Origin: Adiantum capillus-veneris
Lineage: Eukaryota > Streptophyta > Polypodiopsida > Polypodiales > Pteridaceae
Assembly (NCBI GenBank): GCA_014529385.2
Contig: CM043942.1
Location: 108,891,141 to 108,955,140, forward strand
Reading direction: 5' to 3'
Length of the DNA: 64,000 bases
Shown here: one piece after another, positions 33,553 to 42,050 of the stretch
Layout of the letters: every line of letters begins with the position of its first letter
Position numbering within the stretch: the first letter of the stretch is position 1
Position numbers and translations under genes: made by a program
The notes under the pieces: generated by a model
What the model was told of the DNA's origin: nothing
The model's input: only the letters and a program-made list of their open reading frames with translations
Databases searched by the model: none

Positions 33553-35895
33553 TGTTAAACACATCTTCTGGAGCCCAAAATCAGCCTATGAGACAAATCG
33601 ATGTACATATGTGTCCTCTGGCTACTAGGAAAAAGGACTTTGTTAAACGTCCTCTAGAGCCCAAAATAAGTCTATGAGACAAATCGATGAACATATATGT
33701 CCTCTGGCTACTAGGAAAAAGGACAAAGGTGAAAAATCAAAATACTTCTACAAACTGACTGAAAACTTGAGAAACTGGGAACACTATGGGGTGATGGTGT
33801 CTAAGCTATAATGGCAAAGCTATATGCTCAGGGTACAACCATGATATGCATGACTATCTTTCTAGCTCCATTGGGCACCGTAAACGTGGGTGTAGATATC
33901 ATCCGTGGGTGGTCATGGGTTAAGAGTCCAAGAAGAATGGCAGCAAGGTCTGAGAAAACTGGTCCACCCTCTGCTGCCTTGCCAGCGGATCTCATGCTCA
34001 TTTCTCTAATCTTCCTCTGATGTATCCTTTTGGCTTGGTACGCAGGCATTCTGGTTTGTATGCCATAGAGATTATATTAATGTCGCAAATAGGCCAATAT
34101 GAGACAAAATATTACATACAAAAAAAATGTGTTCTCATCTAAGGGAAACAGAAAAACCAGCCTAAAAGCTAAAAGGCTAAAAAATTGCCTATCCCTATTT
34201 ATTGTCGAAGATAGACGATTTGATGCCCTTGGATTTTGTGAATTTTGAATTGTAGATGATGTGTTGAATTCCATTCATTGTACCAGGTTATCTTCACAAA
34301 CGAGTCCAACATTGACCGTTGGAAGAATAGTAGGCAAAAAGCTGTCGACTCCAAGATTGGAAGATTGAAAGGGTTTATGAAACTTGTTGATGCTCCTATG
34401 CAGGTGAGGTATCAAGACTTTTAACATTTTGTTTTGGGTCTTTCGAAGTGAAAGCAACTTTTGAGAAAGCTCCTTGTGGATCTGCTTCAAGGGCTGTCTG
34501 CTGCCTTCATGACACGCATAAAGGCATCCATATGCTGCCAGTCTGAATTGGGGCAGCCACTTTATAGATCCTTTACATTCTTCTGTTTGATGTACTTAGA
34601 ACTCGTAGTGGGTTGGATTCTAAATACAAGCTCCCTAAATTTTCATAGGGTTGGCTTCTGATTACAAGTTCCCTAAATTTTTGTTAAGAGCAATCTTTGG
34701 GCGGGAGCTGGTTTTATGTCTGTGGGGACCAGCTGTTGAAAAATGAGTAAACAATTTTCAAGATAATCCTATTAGAAATGGCCGAGAAAGGTCAACAACA
34801 GGTCTTTTGTTACTCTTTCAACTAGGACCTTGATGCTAAAACTGATACAGACTCATGGTAAAGCACAAAGTGAAATGCCGACTGCTTTCTTTCTATGAAG
34901 TTAATTATCATCCCAATACAAAGATCAGGCCAAGGCAAAGGTCTTGAGGAAACAAAGCGCAGACCTAGTTACGAGGGGCACTGCATGTTATCACTCTTAT
35001 ATGTCGCTTTTACTCTTAGCAAGCATAAGACTTTAATTAGCTTAAGATGCTTGTAAAGTACCAGACACTCAGAATGTTCAATTCAAAGTACTTTGGGCCA
35101 GAGAGATAGGCTTGCTGATTTTTGCAAGTGCTGTATGTGTAGAGAGTGCTAAGTACTTTGGAGTTCAAGTGATAAAAATAAGGTGGTTTGCAACTGCAGA
35201 GCTACACTCATTCATGAGTCTTGGCTAATATAGGTTTTTATATCTTGTGGAAAAGAGGGAACTGACCTGTATCGTAAACCAAAGCATGGCATGTGGCTCC
35301 TCCTGGAAAGACATTTCAATAATGGTGTGCTCATAGACAAAACAAGGTTTGTTCTCTGACTATGTAAATATTTCTGAATTTGTCCATTCATCTTGCGACT
35401 AGGAGGTGCATAAGGGATATTTGTGGTCTCTTCAGGTCATTTTATGTTGGAGATGCTGCAGGAAGGCCTAATGACCACAGTGATGCAGACCTTGGTTTTG
35501 CAAAGGTGGAAGACTTCTTTTTTGTTTTGTTTCTTCTTTATTGGCATAATGGTTGTTTTTTATTGGCCCGAATAGCATGGAGATTTTACATGAAGGGTAT
35601 CTATCATATGTAATTTTTGCTCCCCGTAACCCACACAACAAAAGAATCCCCCCCCCCCCCCCCCCTCCCCCCGCCCTGCCGTCCGTCCTTTTCCCTTTTC
35701 CCCTTTCCACCTCTCCTTGTTCTTCCCTCATTTTCTTGCTTGGCTGGTTGGCAATTTTTTTGTTCCCAATTTCTATTCTTGAACCATGCATGCAATAGGC
35801 TCTTCCACTCATATCAGATAACATTATCAAATTTTCAGGCAGCTGGATTGGAGTTCTTGGTACCTGAGGATGTCTTCGTAGAGAAGCTGAAGTAA
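15079..35895 (+). CDS. ZDP/PNKP-like DNA 3'-phosphatase, C-terminal five exons (spliced)
   Basis: Repairs single-strand breaks by removing 3'-phosphate from DNA ends (HAD superfamily; Arabidopsis ZDP and animal PNKP family). Exons 15079-15160, 34287-34403, 35234-35346, 35436-35505 and 35839-35895 have GT/AG junctions and compatible phases, giving 145 codons ending at TAA. Visible motifs: DAWSLLYPSIP, HAD motif II VIFTNESNIDRW, motif III Lys in YRKPKHGMW, and motif IV FYVGDAAGRPNDHSDAD. Motif I (DxDGxL/T) and any N-terminal zinc fingers must lie upstream. I find no such exon in 1-15078, so another intron longer than 15 kb is implied. The 19,126 bp intron contains only transposable elements and unassigned DNA. 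Motifs are intact, so the gene is probably functional. Assignment rests on remembered family motifs. Confidence 0.88.
15161..16190 (+). other. Intron sequence, unassigned
   Basis: Start of the 19.1 kb intron. No gene is seen. A short direct repeat (CTCAGCTCCATTCAC near 15738 and 15796) is the only structure noticed; part may be the 5' region of LINE-K. Confidence 0.6.
16191..17340 (+). mobile_element. LINE-K: 5' portion with endonuclease start
   Basis: Plus-strand LINE remnant. ORF2 starts at ATG 16803 with MRIVSWNVQGLGG, the plant L1-type AP-endonuclease N-terminus. The frame stops at TAG 17206 and continues after a one-base shift as QWCVGEDFNMLEDPSYMIGG. It then breaks off near 17340 against the inverted LINE-C. 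Upstream frames (for example 16568-16798, rich in Ser/Ala) may be ORF1 remnants but I do not recognise them. No RT portion is present. Confidence 0.75.
17337..17816 (-). pseudogene. LINE-C: ORF1 fragment
   Basis: Minus-strand copy of the LINE-A type ORF1 (nucleic-acid-binding protein with coiled coil and RRM-like domain). It reads PSMIKELKKIKEQVKTLREE, then EAEEWIEVAKKGKAKIV and KTRALHVRVTGLKD, as in LINE-A. About 44 codons between EATH and IFLGDDL are deleted. It starts directly beside a (GA)n tract and breaks off at LINE-K in opposite orientation, so neither UTR nor ORF2 is present. Confidence 0.82.
17817..17878. repeat. (GA)n microsatellite
   Basis: About 62 bp. On the minus strand it is the (TC)n tail of LINE-B and at the same time the 5' border of LINE-C. 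Confidence 0.95.
17879..20345 (-). mobile_element. LINE-B: 5'-truncated LINE
   Basis: Minus-strand LINE starting in the RT domain right after (GA)n 20349-20434 and ending in the 3' UTR module (17881-17960) followed by (TC)n. Same family as LINE-A by RT motifs, C-terminal zinc cluster and 3' hairpin (AGCC-AAAAT-GGCC on plus, 17896-17908). Confidence 0.9.
18071..20335 (-). pseudogene. LINE-B ORF2 (RT to C-terminus)
   Basis: One frame with a single TAG at about 18824, where LINE-A has Trp (RTW). RT motifs in order: PLFKSGDPMVQGNYRTIMIG, GQAGFRRGFSTMDHI, CFVDFRKAFDSVPR, GVKQGCPLSPTLFG, catalytic LLLYADDVVLISD, then NLGKTKVMVFN. The C-terminal zinc cluster is CQLCHQEVESEEHYICRC. The endonuclease is missing through 5' truncation. 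RT is otherwise intact, making this the best-preserved RT of the family in the window. Confidence 0.88.
20349..20434. repeat. (GA)n microsatellite
   Basis: 86 bp of pure GA; the (TC)n tail of LINE-A on the minus strand and the 5' border of LINE-B. Confidence 0.96.
20789..24316 (-). pseudogene. LINE-A ORF2: endonuclease, RT, C-terminal zinc cluster
   Basis: Starts MWNCNGSMRLDVAL (24313), shifts frame near 24270, then gives an APE-type endonuclease (24206-23442) with GDFNAR, STVDYVM and VDHALVSM, the expected Asp/His positions. RT begins at about 23178 (SKSGDP-like IFKSGDPMEPGNYRTIM), shifts frame, then CSFVDFRKAFDTVPR, GVKQGCPLSPTLFG, LLLYADDIVLI. A TGA at about 21556 replaces the CGA seen in LINE-D (ESSRQLA). 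The C-terminal zinc cluster is CPLCDIEPETELHYTCHC. Together with ORF1 this would carry out target-primed reverse transcription. At least three frameshifts make it non-functional. Confidence 0.87.
25029..25583 (+). repeat. Gypsy-2 5' LTR
   Basis: 555 bp. Contains several AAACCCTAA (telo-box-like) motifs between 25059 and 25126, one more near 25378, and TATAAAAAG at 25418-25426. About 25 bp longer than the 3' LTR, partly by one extra AAACCCTAA-containing unit. Confidence 0.94.
25418..25426 (+). promoter_or_regulatory. TATA box in Gypsy-2 5' LTR
   Basis: TATAAAAAG in the same context (GATTAATATAAAAAGAAATA) as in Gypsy-1. Confidence 0.6.
25585..25596 (+). other. Gypsy-2 primer-binding site (tRNA-iMet)
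   Basis: TGGTATCAGAGC, one base after the LTR. Confidence 0.92.
25657..30381 (+). pseudogene. Gypsy-2 gag-pol
   Basis: Gag starts ATG 25657 (MASGNDQSTPSASGDAG), with a TAG at about 25759. Ser-rich and Lys-rich low-complexity parts follow, then a core (26484-26801: ASYFKGNARTWWSTLL) and zinc knuckle CFGCGEHGHISVEC (about 27085). Protease is decayed. RT/RNase H is open from 27719 to 29185: [48 protein letters not shown], catalytic FFDDIIVFS, RNase H FCDACGRSLGAVL and FTDHQSLRYF. Integrase zinc part GHRGIATTMKGVERDFFWRR is present, but the stretch holding the first catalytic Asp is deleted near 29465. Then SDRDPRF and a chromodomain-like end (30190-30381, RRRFLVKFKNFPAFDAKWME). Not functional as a whole. 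Confidence 0.92.
30786..30852. repeat. Short tandem repeat TGTGATGTCC-like
   Basis: About six units, the counterpart of 6119-6190 in Gypsy-1. Confidence 0.75.
30974..30986 (+). other. Gypsy-2 polypurine tract
   Basis: CAAGAGGGGGGTA directly before the 3' LTR. Confidence 0.88.
30987..31516 (+). repeat. Gypsy-2 3' LTR
   Basis: 530 bp, same ends and TATA region as the 5' LTR. Confidence 0.95.
32302..33250 (-). mobile_element. LINE-E: 3' end of a diverged LINE
   Basis: Minus strand. Tail is (TTTC)n(TC)n (32302-32340). The 3' module has the perfect hairpin GGCCG-AAAT-CGGCC at 32359-32372. ORF2 C-terminus (33250-32900) reads GGFIQRPRYMDTYMP and the zinc cluster CRACTEEVESEEHFVCRC, then a TAG; the frame continues as a basic tail (AQMRADPTAFIRVAL, near 32640). 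5'-truncated at (GA)n 33252-33313. Confidence 0.82.
33252..33313. repeat. (GA)n microsatellite
   Basis: 62 bp; tail of LINE-F and 5' border of LINE-E. Confidence 0.96.
33314..33500 (-). mobile_element. LINE-F: LINE 3'-tail fragment
   Basis: About 185 bp holding only the 3' module (GGCCAAAATGACC at 33355-33367, CTATGAGACCAAAT) and a little upstream sequence. Bordered by (GA)n tracts on both sides. Confidence 0.8.
33501..33549. repeat. (GA)n microsatellite
   Basis: About 49 bp; tail of LINE-G and 5' border of LINE-F. Confidence 0.95.
33550..34060 (-). mobile_element. LINE-G: LINE 3' end with duplicated tail module
   Basis: The 3' module (GTTAAAC..., AGCCCAAAAT, CTATGAGACAAATCGATG) is present twice in tandem (about 33553-33640 and 33641-33725). 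Upstream, a short frame at 34049-33828 (MPAYQAKRIHQRKIREMSMR) resembles the basic C-terminal tail of the other LINEs. Confidence 0.7.
34070..34200 (-). mobile_element. LINE-L: degenerate LINE tail fragment
   Basis: TTAATGTCGCAAATAGGCCA then ATATGAGACAAAA is a decayed version of the 3' module. It lies about 90 bp before the splice acceptor at 34286. Confidence 0.5.
34287..34403 (+). CDS. Phosphatase gene exon (HAD motif II)
   Basis: 117 nt, 39 codons, between acceptor TACCAG and donor CAG|GTGAGG. It starts VIFTNESNIDRWKN and ends DAPMQ, continuing YKL from the exon 19 kb upstream without frame change. Confidence 0.9.
34404..35233 (+). other. Intron of the phosphatase gene
   Basis: 830 bp between motif II and motif III exons, AT-rich, no other feature seen. 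Confidence 0.75.
35234..35346 (+). CDS. Phosphatase gene exon (HAD motif III)
   Basis: 113 nt between acceptor AATATAG and donor AG|GTTTGT; VFISCGKEGTDLYRKPKHGM then WLLLERHFNNGVLIDKTR. The Lys of KPKHGM is the HAD motif III residue. Confidence 0.88.
35436..35505 (+). CDS. Phosphatase gene exon (HAD motif IV)
   Basis: 70 nt between acceptor TCTTCAG and donor AAG|GTGGAA; SFYVGDAAGRPNDHSDAD carries the acidic Mg-binding residues. Confidence 0.9.
35506..35838 (+). other. Intron of the phosphatase gene with poly(C) run
   Basis: 333 bp intron; contains a C-rich run (35648-35672) and a CT-rich stretch leading to the acceptor. Confidence 0.75.
35839..35895 (+). CDS. Phosphatase gene terminal exon
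   Basis: 57 nt after acceptor TTTTCAG; AAGLEFLVPEDVFVEKLK then TAA, as expected for the C-terminal end of the family. Confidence 0.85.
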   Translation, partial: AAGLEFLVPEDVFVEKLK

Positions 35896-36634
35896 GCAGC
35901 AGCGGTCACTTAACATTAATGCCATCTTGTGTTTGAGCTAATGAAAAGTGTCAAAATGTGATTTTTTGTGAAACGCTTCGAATAGAATCCCATGTTTAAG
36001 CTTAAAAAAGGCGTCGAAAATGCAATCTTTGGTAAAATATCTGAGTTTTGGATATGGACACGCTTACCTTGGATATCAACCAGACCAAGGGCACCGGGAA
36101 TGTGAAGAAAGGAATTTTTGAAGACATAGAAGCACACCATGGATAAGTGGTGAAGTAAGAGATGGTGTCAATATCAGTGGTGGTTAATTATTGAGCCTGG
36201 CCAGTGCAATTGTATGAGCTTGATCAGTCCGAAAAGTGCCTAAATTGTCTGCTTCTATTACACATTTTCATCAGCTCTCCTTTGAGCCATTATAGTTCTA
36301 AAAACCCTCGTTCTATGCTTTATCAACCCTCATATTGTGGAGGAGCAGTTCAGGACTGTAGTCTTCTCTTTTGGGCATATTTACCCTTGATGTATAGATA
36401 AATATGCATCCGGCAATCCTAAAGGATGGTAAGAGTGTACAAACTCTTTTTGAATGTGGCCACCTCACATCCACCGCATGCACACACATAGGTGGCTGCA
36501 TCTATTCTCAGTGTGGGCCACCAATGTCCTTGGAATCTTAGTAGCCATACCATTTTATCAGGTACTAGGTGTTGGATGGACAACCTTACAATTTACTTAG
36601 GACTTATTTACATCTACTTATTCACTTACTTGTT

Positions 36635-36705
<71 letters not shown>

Positions 36706-36904
36706 CCAGGCTTGATTTTTTCATTTCTTGTTGGATAGATCTTCGTCGATTTCTCTTGGGATTGTTCCTATGCTGTTATACTATAATGCTGTGATTGAGA
36801 AATTATTAGAGTTGCCTAAGAACAGGTCTTGTGCCAAGGGCAGTACAAAGCTGAATACAAGGAACAAGTACTAGGCTAATTAAGTGGAAAAATACAAATT
36901 CCGC
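35896..36904 (+). other. 3' flank of phosphatase gene, unassigned
   Basis: Likely 3' UTR followed by intergenic DNA. A (CT)n microsatellite lies at 36637-36701. No further gene recognised. Confidence 0.5.
36637..36701. repeat. (CT)n microsatellite
   Basis: 65 bp of CT, not obviously attached to a LINE tail. Confidence 0.95.
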
Positions 36905-37260
36905 AGATGAAATGATATTTTAACGTCTACAAAAGGCCAAAATGACCTATGAGACCAAACTGATTACAATGTTGAGTTTAGTACCAAGTTTGGGTACAAA
37001 CAAAGAAAACTACAAACTACAAACTGAGATAGGAGTGCTACCGACTCCTATGGGTGGCTGGTAAGCTGAGCAATGGTATAATGCCACAAAGGTACAAAGT
37101 GGGGATAAGTGTCACCATGATACAATATAGCAGTAGCATGAAGCCTATCTTGATCAACAGTCGGGGTGTCGTGCTAGAATCTTGTGGATCCTCTATCGCA
37201 ATTTTCGTCGGTGCTGCGTGGCTCCCCTCCTAAGTCGTGGTTGTCTCGGTCTCCCCAACC

Positions 37261-37261
<1 letters not shown>
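36905..37261 (-). mobile_element. LINE-H: LINE 3'-end fragment
   Basis: Minus strand; 3' module with GGCCAAAATGACC at 36935-36947 and the ATTTCAT end. Its upstream part resembles LINE-A around 20750-20810 (GGTGCTGCGTGGCTCCCCTC). 5'-truncated at (GA)n 37262-37295. Confidence 0.75.

Positions 37262-37295
<34 letters not shown>
37262..37295. repeat. (GA)n microsatellite
   Basis: 34 bp at the 5' border of LINE-H. Confidence 0.95.
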
Positions 37296-37297
<2 letters not shown>

Positions 37298-37585
37298 TAC
37301 TTGCAACTATGCCAATGCTTGCATAATTGCATCAGTAATTGCACAATTATTGATATCTATTGCCATTGTGACCACATTCGTATACTTAAGTCAGTGCATA
37401 AAAATGATGTTAACGCGATTACCGGACCACAAATACATGACTTGTAAGGCTTCAAGAGTGTTGCTCTACGTTGTTGGTTAGCAGGATTGATGTGCCAAAA
37501 GTTAAAAAAATGGTTTGCATTTTACATCAAGAAACAAAAAAGGAATAAAATAAAACTTGTAAACATGAAATCAAAGCAAATAACC

Positions 37586-37586
<1 letters not shown>

Positions 37587-37649
<63 letters not shown>
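37587..37649. repeat. Compound (CT)n(CA)n microsatellite
   Basis: About 20 bp CT then 43 bp CA. On the minus strand it forms the (TG)n(AG)n end of LINE-I. Confidence 0.95.
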
Positions 37650-37651
<2 letters not shown>

Positions 37652-39790
37652 TTTGTAAATATCTCTTGATTAATATATGCATGGGAAACCTAGGAAGCTA
37701 TCCCAATAGACGTCAAAGAGAAGGAAGGCCTTGGTGAAACGACAATGATTTGTGGAAAACTATTGAGGGAAAGCACATGTGCATACTTGTTGATATGCGA
37801 TAGAGGAAGGGAATGACAACCTCAAAGAAGGTGTGTGATAGTCTCATTGCAAGACTAAATATTCGACACAACGAGAAGAGTTGATGTGATGTGCACTAAG
37901 GAGAGTTCCAACAGGGAGAACTCCCATCAAGCAACACCATAGAAATCGATGTTCCCTCCAAGCCAAATGGCTCTTTCAAATTTTCGTAAGAGCCTTTCTC
38001 CACCATTGATTAGATTTATGTAAAGACCATATTACATTATGATGGTTAGCAAGCCAAGACTCGTGCAGGAGAGAAGCGTTTGTAAAAAAATGGCAAAAAA
38101 AGATGTGTCCCATAAGGTCCAATTGGACGTATGACATCTATTGGTCAGTGGTTGCGGGATGGGCAAACAAATAGCTAGCATAGGCTCAAGTGCATGAAAT
38201 TTGATGATAATGCATGTTAAAACCAAAATATGCAGCACCTTAGAGAAACTAAGCATATTCCTAGACGTGTCAACCACATCATCCAGTGTGTGTATGCCTC
38301 AGCAAGAAAGGAAGCATGCTTGACATGGCAACTAAGTCAGTAAGGGTAAGAGAGAATACCCTACTCTAGTGAACGCTTTCTAAGTGTAGTGAATTTCCAT
38401 TTGGTTGTTGTTTGCAATGCAAAAAAACATGAGCCGTAGCGGCTTTCCAAGCAATGAGTAAACTAGAGGCAATCGATCAACTAGGAATACGATCGACCAT
38501 CTTGTTGAACACAATCTCCCAAAGAGAGGTTTGCCAATGACTCAAGGCTGAAGTGGTAACATGGTGACATAATGAGGCAATCATGGTTGTCCATGGTTGA
38601 GACTACTGCACGAGAGTAGGTACTAACGTGGACTTCCTTGCAAGAGCATGGCAGTGAAGGTCCAAAATACTTAGCCCCCCAAAACGCATAGTTTCTCCAT
38701 TGAGAACATCTAGTACCTATATAATTTTTCGCAGGTCATCTTGGTTATTGCGAGGCATGAACAACAAGTCGTCGGCATATGCTTGCCAATAAAGTCATTT
38801 CCAGAGGGTAATTGCAGCCCGTGAAGACGACCAAGCGAAGTGAAGTGATCCAAACACAATAACAAGGGGTGAGTGACAATGGTTACAATAAGGAACTAAG
38901 GGGGAAACCTTGCATGACAGAGCATCCAAGTGGCCAAAGATTAGTCAACTCACCATCCAAAAATCCAAAAGAGGTAATATGGACATACAAGAAATATACA
39001 ACGTTGGCTAACTTAGGACCGAATCCAAGGACCTCATGTTCGGCAATGAAATCCCACAGTACTGTATCAAAGGCCTTCTCAATATATACCTACATCATGA
39101 GTACATCTTGCTGGGTATATTTGGCATACTCCATTTCAATTAAAACATTAGCCAAATTATCCATGATTTGGCGACGAGGAATGAAGCCATATTGAGCCAG
39201 ATGGAAAGAGGCTCCTTGATGCAATGTACAATCATCTTAGCCAATGTTTTGTATATAAGCGGCATAAGCGTGATCGGTCACCAATGAGAAAACTGCTCAC
39301 AAAGTGCATGTTTGGGTAATAATTTCAACAAGCCTTCTTTTCAAGATAATGGATTTTCTAAAGTCCATCTAGCATCCATCACGTAGTGTAAAGGCTCTTT
39401 TAGGGGCTCCCAACAAAAGGAGATTTTTTTTTTTCACAATGAGCCCATCACAACCAAGGGAGCACCATTGGCGGGGATCAAGTAACATTGAGTGCAATCC
39501 ATTTATCGTAAAATCCACCTTCATTGCTTGTGCATCTTGAGGCAAGAGAAAATAATGCATCATAGACAACAAAAGTTGGCATTCATGAAGGGTTTTAGTA
39601 AAAGCTAGAGGAGGAATAGCAAAAACATTCCCAAAGTGTGAAGCTCTGGCAAGAGATTAATCACATTTTGAGGCTATCCAAGAGCCCAATGGAAGCATAA
39701 CCCTCTTGATGGATTGAGAGGCCCTTGATCGATGTAGGTACTTAAATTTTTACATCCCTTATCCACAAACGCTTGATGTCGAGCGCATAT
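37652..39790 (-). pseudogene. LINE-I: degenerate L1-type LINE (RT to 3' end)
   Basis: Minus strand, related to LINE-J. RT motifs survive in fragments: IEKAFDTVLWDF (about 39060-39090), SVMQGFPLSSLL (about 38910), catalytic AYADDLLFMPRNNQDD (about 38730-38775). Downstream it shares with LINE-J the phrase at 38340-38400 and a decayed zinc-cluster region at 37830-37930. Its 3' end, TTTTTGTAAATATCTC on plus, matches the LINE-J end and abuts a (CA)n tract. A 68-residue open piece at 39572-39369 is upstream RT-domain sequence. Many stops and shifts. The 5' limit is uncertain. Confidence 0.7.
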
Positions 39791-39971
39791 TTTTCATTTA
39801 TCTAGTTTGTGTTTATCATCATGTTGCATACATACTCAAGCCTGACAAAGCATTGTTAATTCACATTCAGTTAATAGGATGTCAAGCATGTTTTGGTGTG
39901 TGCGTGCTCCCTCTACGATGTTGCATGAGCAAACTCTGCAAGTCACGAAGGTGGCTGTGAACAGCCTGCGA

Positions 39972-40120
39972 GCCTACCCGTGTGAATGCATGCATGTGTG
40001 TGGGTGGTGTGTTTCCCTACAATCGACTTAGCGAATAGCCTTCACGCCTACCTGTGTGAATGCATGCACGTGTGTGAGGGTGGCGTGTTTCCGTGCAATC
40101 GACTCACTGCCTAGCCTTCA
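39972..40120. repeat. Two-copy 75 bp tandem repeat
   Basis: Two adjacent similar units each containing TGTGAATGCATGCA and GTGTTTCC...CAATCGACT, about 85% alike by eye. Confidence 0.7.
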
Positions 40121-41173
40121 ACGATTCAATGTAGGCAAGTGCTCTTGGGTGGTCATTCTCTTGCATCAGATTTTAGTCTTCAAGAAATAGCCCGAGCAAC
40201 GTGTGTAGGGATTCTTGTTCAAAACAATGTACAAAGCTTGGTATTGGGTCGAATTCTCAATGTGAAGTTTTTGTTTGGCTCTGTGGGCAAGGGTGCAAAG
40301 TTTCATAGTTCTTTTTCAAAATGTGTGTGATGTATTTTGTGTGTATATATCCAAACTTCAGAAAATTAGTGCGCTTAGTTTTCAAGACATCTCCCTTTAG
40401 TGTATGTCAGCAGATTTCGCTACGCCTTCGATCCGCTCTTACAAGTGCACGAAACATATTGCTGCAGAGTCTTCAAAAATGGGAGAAATCCAAGCTTTTT
40501 TTATTGAAGGATTTTAAAGATGCGTGGAGTATGGAGCCTGATTCACCCCTTGTAATTTTTAGTTTCAAATACGCACATTTGTAAGGCCCTTGTTATGGAA
40601 GAGAAGACATCGTGCGTGAGAAAAAATCGCTCGTCAAAAAACAAAAAAATCAAATGTTGGAAAACCAAAAATCCACGCCAAAATATTCCTTTTCTTCGGA
40701 ATATCGTGACCGGACGTGGCCGAAAAGTGGTTGGAAAATGGCCGGTTGGTTGGCTGGTGGTCGGAAGTCTTTGGTTGGTGGTTGAATTCAATGGCCGATC
40801 GATGAGTTTCAAGCGGATTTGTCTATGGTTACACATGGGCAAATGACTGATTTCTAGGAAAACTTGTCTACTCAAAGGCGGCCACACATGGGCACATGGG
40901 AGAGTTCTACTTGAACTCGTCTACAGAAGGGTGGCTACACACACGAGTGTCTCTCATGAGAGAGGGCAACCATTTTGGCCTATAAAAGGAGGCCTCTTCT
41001 ACACTGTGTAGCAAGGCGAGAGTTCCATTAAAGGTATAATCCCTTTATAACCTACTTCAAGATTGAAGTGCAAAGCCATTGAGTGGCTGCTTTCCCGTGG
41101 ATGTAGCCCACATTGGTTGAACCACGTAAATCGTGTATGCTCTGTGTGTGTTTGTGTGTGTGTGTGTGGGATG
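40121..41173. other. Unassigned DNA with a TATA-like promoter motif
   Basis: No coding domain recognised. GGCCTATAAAAGGAGGCCTC at 40978-40997 looks like a strong plus-strand TATA box, perhaps of an old LTR (a TGTAAGGCCC start is at about 40579). Ends in a (TG)n tract (41141-41167) against the truncated LX LTR. Confidence 0.4.
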
Positions 41174-42005
41174 CCAAGTGACTGAAATCACCAAAAGCCA
41201 ATCGCTCATCGGCAAGCAAATCATATCCGTTACAGCATCAAATGACATCCAAACGTAACAAAACTTCTAGGACAAGTTTATAAGACCTAAGCACACATGC
41301 CTATGGCTTCAAATCCCACTTTAGGTCAAGTTCCAAAATCGCGATTATTAACAACAATGAATTTTTGACCTAGCCGTTTTCGACCCAGAATGCATCTAAA
41401 TGCTTAGCAATGATGTCCTAATACCCCGCCTATGCTTAGTTTTTGTTTTAAAAGTGTAAATTCATAGTTATGATGAAATTAGGCCGCGGGTCGGCGATGC
41501 CAAAAGCTACGAAATAATGTGACTGGCTTACGTCAATGAGTAGAGCTCTTACCTGCGGTTGCAATGCAACAAACGCATTCGCAATGTGACAACCGGGGAG
41601 GGACTAGGAAGCGCGAGAAGGAGAGAAGTGAGCACCGTTAGCTCACGCTGTGTATTTCTTATCCAAAAACTTAATAAAATCTTTACAAAGTTGGCTTTTA
41701 TACCTTAGCCAAGGTCTAAAATGTATAATGTCCGGTGTTCAAGACCTTTGAGGCTCCACATTTATTGTATCTGCAACCCAGGTACACTAAGTGACTATGC
41801 TTTACATCTTGGAACTCTTATTGAGCCCGTAACACGTTACAATTATCCCAATGGCTACATAAATCGGGAAATTACAATACATGGCCATTTTGAAAAAATG
41901 TGAGAAGTGTCTAACTCCAATCTTTAGTGCTTCTTCACTTTGATCTTCGATGTGCATCCGTACGTCTTCAGTCTTTAGCAGCTTCTGTTAACTGACGTTG
42001 ACTCA
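41174..42005 (-). repeat. LX 3' LTR (3' end truncated)
   Basis: About 830 bp. Its lower part matches 63748-64000. The last 174 bp expected from the right LTR are absent, replaced by (TG)n-bearing DNA. The upper limit is placed at the TG of TGAGTCAACG near the purine tract and is uncertain by about 10 bp. Confidence 0.72.
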
Positions 42006-42014
42006 ATTAAAATT

Positions 42015-42024
42015 CCCCCCTTCC
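42015..42024 (-). other. LX polypurine tract
   Basis: GGAAGGGGGG on the minus strand, just upstream of the 3' LTR. Confidence 0.7.
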
Positions 42025-42030
42025 TATTTT

Positions 42031-42050
42031 AGTGCCCGTCCTCGGGCACT
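42031..42050 (-). other. Perfect hairpin beside the LX polypurine tract
   Basis: AGTGCCCG-TCCT-CGGGCACT on plus: 8 bp perfect stem, 4 nt loop, 6 bp from the tract. Confidence 0.8.

Noticed and set aside
35616-35895. 92-codon frame with Pro-rich run ending in the phosphatase terminal exon
   Set aside because: The upstream part translates the intronic poly(C)/CT tract; only 35839-35895 after the acceptor is coding.
41515-41590. Possible tRNA-like segment in the LX LTR
   Set aside because: Contains a phrase resembling a B-box but no cloverleaf could be drawn; treated as LTR sequence.
42031-42050. Rho-independent-type terminator
   Set aside because: The window is plant nuclear DNA; the hairpin lies next to an LTR-element purine tract and lacks a meaningful U-run context.
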